In this document: piece after piece, positions 25,917 through 37,577 of the stretch
How positions within the stretch are numbered: position 1 is the first letter of the stretch
Layout: each line of letters starts with the position of its first letter
Position numbers and translations under genes: made by a program
NCBI GenBank assembly: GCA_018697195.1
Contig: CM031860.1
Coordinates: forward strand, 62,388,509-62,452,508
Length of the DNA stretch: 64,000 nucleotides
Origin: Certhia americana
Taxonomy: Eukaryota; Chordata; Aves; Passeriformes; Certhiidae
Direction of reading: 5' to 3'
The notes under the pieces: generated by a model
Database searches by the model: none
Told to the model about the DNA's origin: nothing
Seen by the model: only the letters and a program-made list of their open reading frames with translations

Positions 25917-26204
25917 TTAGAATGAATCCATTGCTTTAAATTCACTTAAGGCCTGTACAGGGGAAATATGTTTCTTCTGGGACCCTCTCCTCACTCTTGT
26001 CTGATATTCTTCTGGTTTTTCTCTCTTTACTAGAGGTTTCTTCTCGGGGGCCTTCATCTTCCAAGATACAACTGGAGAGTTCACTGCAGCAGTGCCATAG
26101 ACCTTCTGATATTTAGTAGAAGCCACATATGATGCTTTCACTGTAAGGACCACAGCGTTCATCAGGTTTTTAGCTGCCTGGATGAGAGAAGTGGCACTGT
26201 CCAG
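25917..26204 (-). CDS. CTNNA2: CTNNA2 terminal coding exon: helix 5 and C-terminal tail
   Basis: This is the last coding exon: 288 nt, 95 codons plus a TAA stop at 25917-25919. The acceptor is ttttctgtttgtag and the first residues are LDSATSLIQAAKNLMNAVV. It encodes helix 5 of the actin-binding bundle (NLMNAVVLTVKASYVASTKYQK) and the basic C-terminal extension (KMKAPEKKPLVKRE, VRRGSQKKH), ending in ALSEFKAMDSF. Helix 5 and the tail contact F-actin in the alpha-E paralogue. The only notable difference from the mammalian sequence I recall is tyrosine for phenylalanine in KPEEYQTRV. The intron behind it is 15.0 kb from the cassette exon, or 27.7 kb if the cassette is skipped. Confidence 0.98.
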   Translation of the reverse strand: MDSATSLIQAAKNLMNAVVLTVKASYVASTKYQKVYGTAAVNSPVVSWKMKAPEKKPLVKREKPEEYQTRVRRGSQKKHISPVQALSEFKAMDSF

Positions 26205-29200
26205 CTACAAACAGAAAACAAAATGAAATATAGCAAGGTTACTCCAAAACAAAGTACAGCAAGGTCATTCCACAGCTGGATCACTGGACCATTTCCTGAC
26301 TGGAGCCTGGATCCTCCCAGTTTTCATTAAAGATGGAACAAATCCTCTTCCTTGGGATACCCTGGAGTATCCAGCAGTGGCTGGATATCCAACATCATGC
26401 ACTGAACAGTAAAAGTAAGACAGTGATACTTCACATGAAATTTTTCTAATACGTTAAAGGAAAAGCGTGTGTTGCCTGTGGGTTGTTTTTTTCTGTGTCT
26501 GTTTGTGGGTTTTTTGGTTGCTGATTCTTTTTCTACAGTTTAGGAGGTTTTCTGTTTTCTCACAAAAACCTCTTTACTTACTCACTTAAACCTTTAAAAA
26601 TTTACTGTTACACATCAACTGCAAACCAGGTCAACAAGGATTTTCCCAAGTGTTCCAGTTTGTTCTAATTATTCCTGTTAAGCCCAGGATAACACCCCCA
26701 ATGGTGTCTACAGGAACAGTGTGTGGCCAGCACTGAGCTTGTTAGAGAATCCCATCTGAAAAGATAAAAGGAGGTTCTGAAACCCCTACAGAAATGAAAA
26801 GATGAGACCGTTAACTGCAGGTTTTGGCAGCTCCTGCAATGTGTGAGTTACTTACGGTCTCAAGGAATGTTACTTTGTGGTTTCCAGGCTTTTTGTACCT
26901 TTGTGCTTCTCCCATGCATGAACCTGCCTGAGGTTCCTGGGTGTTCTCGGGATGTAAGAGCCCTTCAGGACTTGCTGAGCTTCAAAACACTGGGACTTCC
27001 AGTCAGCAAGCTTCCATCATACACTGAAGTGAAGTACGTACCCCTGGCCAAAATTTTCAAAAGGATTTCCACACATAATGGGGACTTTCAAGGCAATGTC
27101 TCAATGTTCCACAATGTGAATCCGGCACCTGCCAGATCCAAGTGGATATTCTCAAAGTAATAGGTCCTAAAAATATGTTCCTAAGGACTGCAGCAAGCCA
27201 GGTTACTATTTAGGATATTCAATTATCCCTTTCCTAAAATACTGAAGAGTGGGCAACACGTTTTTTGTGATAAAACCTTTCAGATATACCATGGAAGCTG
27301 CTTCAATTATTTCTGTCTTTCCCAGACTGTAGGGATGATACGGGATGTAGTGTTACTTTACCTTTTTGATTCCATTCCACATGTTCAGTAAGTTTTTAGT
27401 TATTTTTAGTAATGATTTTTAACTAATTAGTACAAATGGCCCGTGTCACTCCAGGCCTTTCCTGCTCTATTTTGTGAGTACACGACTCTGTAATAAAAAT
27501 GCTAAGCAAGGTAAGCAGGACAAACATCCATAAGGCAAAAACAAAAGCCACACCATACTTCACCTCAAGCATTTTGAATCATTAACAGAAGAGTTCAGGA
27601 GAAATTTCCTTCTGAAGTGTCAGTGACTGATGTGAACAAAAACAGACATTACAGAAAGCCAGTATTTGAAACCACATTAATCTATACTTACCTGGGGTAT
27701 TTTATTTCCTCTGCTCTAGCCTTAAACTCATTATGGTTCATCAAATACATAAACAGCTTCATGCAGTGAGGTGAAAACCCAAAGAAAGGGCATTTTTATG
27801 ATATTCACGTACATGGTGCCATTCCCTGAAATGCACAGTTAATTGCCTGCCCCTAGTAAATATTTTTCCTTGGGACTAATTTGTATTTCTGTTAGTAAAA
27901 GAAATGAAGTTAAAAGATGGAAAATTACATTACATGGCAGAAACATGACTGTTCAATAGTGAGTAATGAAATATAATCCAGTCTAGTGTTATTCTATAAC
28001 CACACTGCTGCATGATTTATAAGGCAATCTGTATGTTTGTTGGCAAATAACAGATCACACTCTATTAAATTAGGATATTCTAATTTACTACAGAGATCTA
28101 CAATCAAGCATAATTCATTGTTAAACGATTCTTTTTGAAACACTGGTAGATTGATATTGAATATAAAGTGATACCATCAAAGAGTGTTTACTTCATAATC
28201 AGTGTGGATAAGCTGACTGGTTTGAGCCTTTATTGCACATTCCTGAATGAAATGTGGTTGCTGAAGGTTTCCAACAGCTTCACATTTTCTACCACGAAAA
28301 GCTGTTTTACACATATTAATAAACAGAATAATTAAAGGAAACAATTTAAAATGAGGGGGCACCAAAATTAGATGCTTAAACCTATACACACAGTTCAATC
28401 TACACCTCTGAACACAGCAATCAGCAATTTTATGGACTGTATGATAAAGGCACGCAGAATCTTGCACTTCTTCAAGATCAGATGCAGGCTGCAACAACAC
28501 CTTTCAGGAAACAATGCTTTGTATTTTGATGCCATTTTAATTCTCTTTGGTTTCAACATGCTGTTAGAGTAGGTAAGAGCTGCTTGTTTTCACCACTAAT
28601 AATCACATTTTAAGATGCAGATACTCAGTCTTTGACTCTAATATCCACTTATCTCATAAAACACTTCCAAATCTTGGAACCAGAAAGAGACATAAAACCC
28701 CATCACAGGCTGTGAGTGTTCTCTAGAATCTGCTGGTGGTCATTCCATGCACCCAATTTGGCCACCTAAGCACTTCCCCTGATTTTCTTACAACCTCCAG
28801 CTCCTTTCTTGTATTACAGCTCAGTAAAGAAAAATTAAACTGAATGAACATCATTCCAATTAACATTTAGATCTTCCCACACCACACCGTGTTGCTCCAG
28901 TTCTAAGCTGTGCTTTGCCACACTGGCACAAAGCTGGAATGAGGAAGGAGTGAATCAAGCCCTGAGTGTGTTAATTCCTTGCAAAATCTGGGCACAGAAA
29001 CATATGCACTTTTCCAAACGTTATGTTAATAATAAAAAATCGTAAGAAGGAAAATTAACATTTCAAATAAAAGCACCGCTAGGAAAATTATTTCACAGTA
29101 CAGAAGGCAACCTCTACTCCCTGCAATACCCACAGAATTATACACATAACGATGGATTTTGGTCCTAACAGCCAACAGAGCCTTTGATTCCTGCACAAAG

Positions 29201-29365
29201 TAATGGTGTTCTGCTGCTTAGACCTTTTTAAAAATTTGTTTGAAAAAAAAGAAAAAGCTCTCTCAACCATAAAAGATAAACTTAGGTTACTGTCCCACAA
29301 AACTCTGAGAAACAGTGAATGCTGAGGAAAATTCAAAATTCATAAAGAACCTAAGAATAACTGCA

Positions 29366-29440
29366 CTGGACCTGGCCACTTAGAATAATTAAGGTTGGAA
29401 AAGATCTGCGAAGAATACAACTCCAGGGTTTTCTTTACCT
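29366..29440 (-). mobile_element. Faint CR1 3'-end remnant
   Basis: AGAATAATTAAGGTTGGAAAAGATCT resembles the reverse complement of an old CR1 terminus (…AGATCTTTTCCAACCTTAAT…). It is short and diverged. Confidence 0.5.
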
Positions 29441-30432
29441 TAGAGAAAATCCTTCAGGTTTTGAGGAGGTTTTGAGCTGCTAATCAGCTGTTCTGCAATT
29501 TTCCTGCACTATTTGAAAAATTTTCCAGAATCTTGAGAAAATCAAGATTTCTTGCTTCTTTTAAATATACACATAATGTATGTAAAATAACTAGCAATTG
29601 CAAAAGTAAAATAGCTGAAGAAATGGGAGGGAATAAAGCTGGAAATTTTTGTCCTTAACAGTAAAGCAATGAAGAGATGTTCTCCCTGTATTGCTACACC
29701 GCTGTAATGGGGAAGAATGACACTTTATGTTTTAGAAAGGAGAAAATCTAACTTCCTGAGATGTCTTCTTATGTATAATAATAAATATCCACACAAAGTA
29801 AGGGAAATTGAGGGGAAAAAAACCCAAACCCTGTCTTTCCACAGAGTAAGGATACAGAATGGACAGTTTTAAAAGAGCTGGTTGCTTAATAATGTTCTAT
29901 ATTATTACTGCCGATTTTAATAAACCTTGAAAAGTGGGTGAAGACATCAAAAGAATTGTAGATAGTTTCTAATCTCAAAATATTTGAGCAATGAAAATAA
30001 AATGACCTGTGAAATTATAGGGCGGCTCAGCTGACAGCACTCCCAAATTAAATGATGCAATGTCTGTGACAGACTCCATAAATAGAGGAAAAGAAATGCA
30101 GTTAATGGTAAGCAAAGGGCTGTACAGGTTAAAACACTTTCAAAGTAACCTGCATCATATTTTGGTATGATTAAACTTTTAATTGCTTAAAATAATGCTG
30201 TGGGTATAATTGGATCTTTGAAAGGTCTTTTGCTTAGTAATACATGACAGTTTGATTAAAAACTCAGTTGACACAAAACTAACAAGACACATACACAGAA
30301 GGAATCCAGACTCTCTTGCAGCTGCTTCCAGAAGTACAGACACACCCACACACAGACATGGACACACACAATCAAAGCTCAACAGTTAATTTTGCAGTGG
30401 GGTCTTGAAGAAACCATTCGGAGGCTTCACAA

Positions 30433-30461
30433 TATTAATATTTCTCTAAGAAATATTAATA
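30433..30461. repeat. Perfect inverted repeat, 13-bp arms, 3-nt loop
   Basis: TATTAATATTTCT, loop CTA, AGAAATATTAATA. Located in the 15-kb CTNNA2 intron; AT-rich. Confidence 0.95.
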
Positions 30462-33400
30462 GCTCTCAAAGAACTTGGAAAGGAAGTCACTCATTTGATG
30501 AAATTTGCAAATTACAATTGGGAAAGTGTCAAGTCATGCAGAGGGCAAGTGATTGATATCTAATTAGCTGCTAAAAGCCACAAATGTAGATTCAATTCTG
30601 GCCAGATCTATAGCAGATGATACCTAATTACATAATAAGGAACTTTATTCTCTGTAGGATCCCAAGCAATCACTCCTTGAGTACACAAAAAGGAGAAGAC
30701 TGATGAAAGAGGTTCAATTATCATATTCAGTTTATCATCTGTCCACAGTTACAGGATACTGAATCCTCAGTGCAAGAACAATACTGAGGAACTGGGAAAG
30801 AACTTAGAGAAACTCAGTAACAAAAACACATCTTTAGTGGGGAAGACTCAGCCAGCTCTGTTTTTCCCACTTTCAAGTGAATGACTAAAATTGAGTTGAC
30901 TGAAATCAGCAAGCACACGGTAACAAAGCTGATTATATTTCAAATTCCACAGGTTAGTCAAAGATAAAGGCTGAGAGGTGAAGCAGGCCATCTTAGTTAT
31001 TAATTACCTGAAATTATTTATTTAGCAGTTACATTAATTAATCACAAGAACTCTTGAAAGATTGATTCTATTTCCTGAAATTGTGAAATCAATATTGGAT
31101 GGTTTTGCTTAATATGTATTAACCATTGGACATTTTTAGTGCACATCAATTCAGGGGGCCTGTGCATCAGTTGCGCAGGAAGGCAGCTTAGATGATAACA
31201 GCCCCTACTGACCTTGAAAGGTATGAAAACAAACAAAAAAAAATTAGTATTAGGAGCTATTGATAAATAGAGTTTAGTCTGTAAGAGTTTGTACAGATTG
31301 GGATAAGCAAATATAATTTATTTTACATATTGAAACAGAACCTGTAGCTCCTCAAATACTCTTGGCTAAGACTTGATTTGTATTCCTTTAACAGGTGATT
31401 TAGGCACTGCCAAGGATTTCTGTGAATTCTGGGTGAATTCTGTGCTTCTCCTTTCCAAAGGAAGTTCAAACCTTCCTGGACAATGTACAGTTGCTCTTAC
31501 CACACCCAAAAAGTCAATCAATAGTCTACAGAGAAAATTAGGCTACAATTATACAATTATGAACCTGGATGATAAATCAGGAGTATAGATTTCTCAGATT
31601 GAATTCTCATGCAACAGAACATTTTCCTCTTAGTTGCACTTAACAGTAAATCCATACCCACAAAGAGGTATGCAAGAAAAAGATAAAATTACATCTTATG
31701 TTTCTGTGGCACATTTCATGCATAAAGCATCACCCTGATAGAGAGAGCCAATGCAAGAATGGCCTGTTTGCTATTCAGATGCTCTCTTTCCTATGGAAGG
31801 AGACATCTGCTCTTTGTCAGCACTACTGTGCAATGGCTGAGGCTCTCTTTTAGTCAGCCACTTCAAAATGCTCATAGGGCTCTTGCTAGCTGTGGTCCAT
31901 TTGGTGAAAACTATCCTACAGTCTTGAAAAGCTCTTTCTCTCTCAAAAGAAGTCTCTATCTGGAATGTAATGCGGTCATAATAATGTTAGAAATGGATCT
32001 GTAGCTACACAGAGAAAATTGTATTGTACTTGTCCTTTGCTAGCTATTTGTTTCCACATTTGACTGCAATTAACTTACTCCTTTATACATGATGAATATT
32101 CAATTCATTCCGGGGGTAGTTTTGTTTTATAGGTGCCCAATCCATTGAATAAGCACCCTCATCTGCATTTTTTCAATTACAGGTAAGAAACCCAGGGGAT
32201 TCCCAAGCCCATTTGGTTGTATTAAACAAAGGCTGCCACATCCAAGGACAGCAGAAAGCACAAAAATACAGCAATAACAATGGGTATCTTCTGTCTTCTA
32301 TGGACTATGGTCATTTTAAAACACATTACCAACTGCTGCATGCTAATTTGCAAAAGCAGAAGCAAATAAAAATGCTTCCAGATCTGACATTCCCAATAAA
32401 TGGTAAACAGGCAAAATAGAAATGCACTTCCACATTTGCTTTATTTATTCCAAGTAAATATTTCAGTATTTTAGTAGCAAAAGGATAAATGAAAAAATTA
32501 TATCCTAATTCATTTGCTTTGAGAAGAACACTTAATGTGAAAGCTCATATTTTAACAAATGAAACGGTGAAATGACAAAAAGACAATTGGAAACACCTGA
32601 AAATTAATTACCTAATTATTTTCTGGAAGATAATTATTACTGGTGCCTCTCCAGCCTGCAAGTCCCAAAGGTGGAAAATACATTTTTGAATTTTTGATAG
32701 ATATTAATTTTTTCCATTCAACAAATGCATTTACAGTGAATAAATTATTTCTCTAATACTGTTGCTATGAAAAAAGAATTATAATTTTTCTTGTAGTTAC
32801 CAAATATAATGTAGGTTATTTCCTCAGTATTTAACATTTAATTAATATCTTGTTGCATTCCTTTCAGAATTTAATGGGGGAAATTATTTTGACCCATAAC
32901 AAATAAATCCCTCAGAAACATTTAATTTTCTTTTTCTGCTCATTATCTGCCACTTCACAGGAGGAAAAAGATGCCAAACCAGTACAATTCTTACCAGAAA
33001 CTCTGTAAGCAATTCTTTATAGCACTGAATTTTTAAAATTCAGTTGCTTTAGCAGTTTTTTTCATGCTACAGCACTGTCTCAGAACTTTCAGAGTCTGTT
33101 GCTGAATTAAAGTACTTCCCAACAGTCTGAAAGCCAAAATATCTGGAAAAACTCTACAGGACAAGGAGGAAAACCTCAGTGAATAAAGCTAAAGGAGTTT
33201 TGTAGATGGGATTTCACTCCATAAATTTGGTTGTTTATACCACATGTTTTCTTGGCTAAGGTTGAATATAGAGGAAGAAACACTTTCTACATCAACCCAC
33301 AACAGAGAAACATGGAATGAGTCTTCTGCCATGATATTTGAGGGCTTTTTCTTCCAAATGTCCCTCATTCTGCACAGAACGAATGTCTCGAGGATGATGC

Positions 33401-34130
33401 TGAGGGTGGAATGTCCTGGACAAAAAGCAGGATTGTCTAATGGCCATCAGAATTCCAACACTGCCTGAAGCAAACTTGGCACAACCACATTTACAGCTCC
33501 AAAACCATCCTGCACCATGGAATTTGCTCTGAGGTCTTGGATGATTAACAGGAAATAGAATTTTGTGCGACTGATTTCAACCTAATATTCAAAAATCTAA
33601 AACGTCTGCAGCAAGATCAAGTCCAAACTCTATCTGATGGGAGAGGCAAACTCCCAACTATAACTAAAACTTTTTTATATTGCCGGGAGGATTTTTGAAG
33701 AAAATTAGAGTAGGAAGTCTGTCAAAACTCAGTATCAAGCCTAATAAAAAAGCAATTTACACTAATTTACACAGGGATTCACATGCCTGAAGTCTACCCA
33801 AGACACAATATTGTCTGAACCTGAGGTCACAGAAAAGCACGGGCAGGTCTCTGTCAAAAACATCAGTACACATTTCCATTATCATTTGCAATTGCAGCTA
33901 AATCTGGAAAAAAAATCCAGGAAATAGAGGATATCTAACTAATCTGTGCTACTGATCTCTCTGCTCCCAACTTGAGTTCTAACATGTAATTTGAAGACAG
34001 AAATACATCTTAAAAGCCCCAAATAATTGAGTGCTCTTTCAAGCACTAGATTTCAAGCTTTTAGGAACAAATCTTTTGTTCTTTATTTAGAGAACAGGTA
34101 CAATGAAAAGAAAAAACATGTCTTTCTAAG

Positions 34131-34165
34131 ACTCTTACCTGAAAGGAGTCCAAATCATGTCTGGT
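34131..34165 (-). other. Recursive-splice-like site (CAG|GTAAGAG)
   Basis: On the minus strand the sequence CTCCTTTCAG is followed directly by GTAAGAG. A 3' splice site abutting a strong 5' splice site is the signature of recursive splicing. It lies in the sense orientation of CTNNA2, 7.0 kb after the cassette exon and 7.9 kb before the terminal exon. Use is not demonstrated; the motif can occur by chance. Confidence 0.3.
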
Positions 34166-35095
34166 TGGCTGGAAATTGTACTCAGTGATAAAATGCAGAA
34201 GACTTTGGATACAAAAAAAAAATCAATAAAGCACAGAAACACTCTATGCTTTACATGAGTAAATGTGTTATCTCCTGCTATTCCTCCTGATTCTGTCTCA
34301 AAGAAAACAAAACGAGAAGCAGCATAAAGCAGGATTTAAGACTGCAATGCTGAGAAATGTGCTATTTCCCCAAATTCTTTTTTAATTTGTACAAGTGTCA
34401 GAGTGGTATCTGTATATGATTTATCTCCATGTCTTCAGGTGTGAGGATCTGCCAGTTTTTGAGGCAAATCTGCTCCTTCTGCTTCTTTCCTATCTCTAAA
34501 GTCATGCTTGCCAGGTCAGCACAGGGACACTGAAAATAAGTGCTCCATGGGCACAGGTGGCTTTTCTCAGGAAAGGGCTTTGGAAACAATGCATCAGACT
34601 CATCAGAATAAATAAAATAAAATAAAAGCTTGTTGTAGAGTGGAATATGATACCAGGACAACGATTCCTTGCTTCCTAATGTTTGCCTGCTGTTGTTCAT
34701 GAATATTTTATGTCTTGTAGAATCAGATAAAGGCTTCGATCATTCAAGATATTGATCATTTTTGAGGTGCTAAAAGGATTTTACTCCCTTGGAGCTGAGG
34801 GTCCTTCCACTGTTGCTCAACTCAGTCAGTGAAAATATTCCTTTCTTTCTTTGGTTCCCTGAGCACTTTCCAGGACTTTAGAACAGTGTGCAATGAAATT
34901 TACAAAAATAAAACTAAAAAAAAATTAAAACTCCATCAAAGTCTTCAATGGAAAGCTCTATTTCAGTCAGACAGAGCCGGCTTAGTCATATATAACAAAT
35001 AATTTCTAATGGAAATTCTACAATTTAATACCAAATAAATTATTCATTATTAACTGTTCTATTTATTTAGCCAACTCAATCAATGGTTAAACCAT

Positions 35096-35126
35096 TGTTT
35101 ATGGTTTAAATGTTAAACCATAAACA
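35096..35126. repeat. Perfect inverted repeat, 14-bp arms, 3-nt loop
   Basis: TGTTTATGGTTTAA, loop ATG, TTAAACCATAAACA. A further partial copy (GGTTAAACCATT) sits immediately to the left, at 35085-35096, so three related GGTTTAA/TTAAACC units are clustered. Confidence 0.95.
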
Positions 35127-37550
35127 TTCAGTAAGTAACAGTAGTTCCCTAATGGAAGGAATTTTTTTCCATGGTCAATTACTGAACAAACAATTTGTAA
35201 ATGCATCTGTGTCCATTAAATTTTACTTTAGCTAACACTAAATGTCATTAAAACCCATTAAAACAGGTAACAATTACCTGTTCTTACTTACTGCAATCAA
35301 ATGAAACCAGAACAAAACAGAAACATTTGCAAAGGCTGGTGCAATTCACAGGGAAAGAACAAGTAAAGTTGACAGCAAATTGAGAATAAATTGGAATGAA
35401 TAAAATCTTGCTCAGAATTCTAAGGGCTCATTTTTATTACTCATATTTTATTATGCAAATATTCTTTAAGGATGAAAAGAATTGAGGTCATCTAGTGTAG
35501 TGCCCTGTTCAAAATTTGAATTACATGAGGTTGTTCTGGATTTGGCTGAAATTTGGGTATGTACAAGAATGGATAATTTCACATTTCTGGGATAGAGTAC
35601 TCCACCCTGCACTTGAATTTCACTGCCCTCCAGTTAAAACTTTTTTAGCCTTATATCTAATTGGTATTTCCCATGTGAAAACTTGTTTATACTGCTTTTC
35701 CTGTCCTATGATCATGCAACTCTGACAGGTCTGGATCTGGTTCTTCTAAACCCTCATCAGAGGTAGAAACAATATCTTCTCTGAGCCTTCTCTGTACACA
35801 AACAAATATATCTATGACCTGCGTAGATGATGTGGGCAATCTCACTTTTACTGCTACAAGAGCAAGTGTCCTATCCAAATGGGGGGAAAAAATGACTAAT
35901 TGTAGAAAAGGAAGAAAAAAGTATCATTTTTTGACAAATTTTTAATAGTTCACTGAAATTGTTTAAGTCCAGTACTACTCTCTTCAGGAAATATTTGTGT
36001 TAGGGATTATGAATTTTCCTGGAGTCTCTTTTTCTCTGCAGTTCAGTACTTTAGGTGGAATTTTCCCTGAGCAACAAATGAGAAGTACTGCTATCCTCAA
36101 TGATTCAAATAATCCAAATGGCTCCTGTGCTTTTCACCTCAAGAAAACCATCCCTCCACAAAACAAATTAATTCAACCACATCTCCAAATCTTACCACTA
36201 ATCCAGAATTTATGTAAAGGAGATAAAGGTAGAGACTTCAGAAGAATGGTGAAATGTAAAAGCATTTGCAGAAGCTCTTTTCTTATACAGTTCTTATTCA
36301 AACAGTGTACATTAGTTATGATTACCTATAGACTTGACTCCACTTAGTTGGCATCAGAATAATTCAAGCAGAGTGTCTTTAAAATATTAATCCTGATCCA
36401 CCATGGTTTGTGTCACTTGAACTTCCCAAATTTTCTCAGATGCCTCTTATTGAGCAATTTTTCTAGGAGTGAAAGCAGAAAAAATTGGGCTGTTCCTAAA
36501 ATCCATTGATTTGTTGTGTTTGGTCACTGAGTCAAAGTGTTCAGAGTTTTCATTTCTACAAATTTAATGTTATGCTGCACTCAACCTACCTAATTCCAGG
36601 TTCTGGACCAAAAGATTCCAGACTCCTTTTGTGCTTGGTGAAGAAGACCAGGAACCAGGAAGCACTTGAGATCTTTCATGGCTTCTTTCTCTACAGAGAT
36701 GGGCCAGAGCACTTCACCTTTTAAACTCACTCTAGAGATCCTAAAAAACCCTGTCCTTGGATTTGACTTAGTGGTCCAAGAATTCAAACAACTTAATGAA
36801 TGTTTTTGAGACTGTTTTCCTTAACTCTCTTTTGGTCCCCAAAAGTGTCAAATGGGTGAAAACCACAAACTACAAGACATACAAATACCTCCAGCCTCCA
36901 GGAACTAAAGAGATCAGAGCATCAAGACAGAAAATTTACAAAGATAAATGCTCCTCAATAATCAATTTAAAAATTTTTGTTCAGAAAAAAACTAGGCATC
37001 AGCTCAGTTCACAGAAAGTTGAATTTACTTACATATCTATATATGTATAGAAGAAAGAAGCCCAATGCTACACTTTCTGACTCTGCACACACTGTTTAAT
37101 TCTCCTGCTTATGCCTCTGTATTTTTTAAGGTATTACTAATCCAAGCAATTCTCAGTGTCTACCTGAAATAAGAATCTCTGCCCTCTGGAAATGGCTCTT
37201 GAGTTCCACAGGAAAGAAGGCTGGAGTGAACATCTCAGATGCAGATGTTTACACTTGGCTAGATGAGTCAGTATTCACACAGCAACAGAGATGAGAGCAA
37301 AAACCTCTTCATAATTCAATTAAAATCTTTCTGAATTATAAAATAATCAGTTTCCATTACACCAGAGACCTACCCTCATCTTTTTGCACAGCTTGAGTGG
37401 GGCAGCCTCCCACTGTTACTGCAGGATTTCTTTCTAATTCTATCTTTTTCAAACCATACTTCACTTGGGCAAAGTCTTTCTCCCGTTTTTTTTTTTTTTT
37501 TTAATGGGATCTCAGTATTTGTTGTTCACTTGGTTTTGGGGGATTGCTTT

Positions 37551-37577
37551 GTTGGTTTTGGTTGGTTGGTTGGTTTT
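37551..37577. repeat. (GGTT)n short repeat
   Basis: TTTTGGTTGGTTGGTTGGTTTTGG, a few tetranucleotide units in a T/G-rich stretch that follows a T17-18 run ending near 37502. Confidence 0.85.

Noticed and set aside
26843..27160. 105-codon plus-strand open frame antisense in the CTNNA2 intron
   Set aside because: No family resemblance, no splice or poly(A) context; length is within chance expectation for a window of this size.
32167..32189. Plus-strand recursive-splice-like motif TTTTTTCAATTACAG|GTAAGAA
   Set aside because: It is antisense to CTNNA2 and no plus-strand gene is seen here.
35687..35878. 63-codon minus-strand frame with acidic, coding-like sequence (TSDEGLEEPDPDLSELHD)
   Set aside because: In CTNNA2 sense orientation and superficially attractive as an extra exon, but I see no GT donor at its end and no known isoform with this segment.
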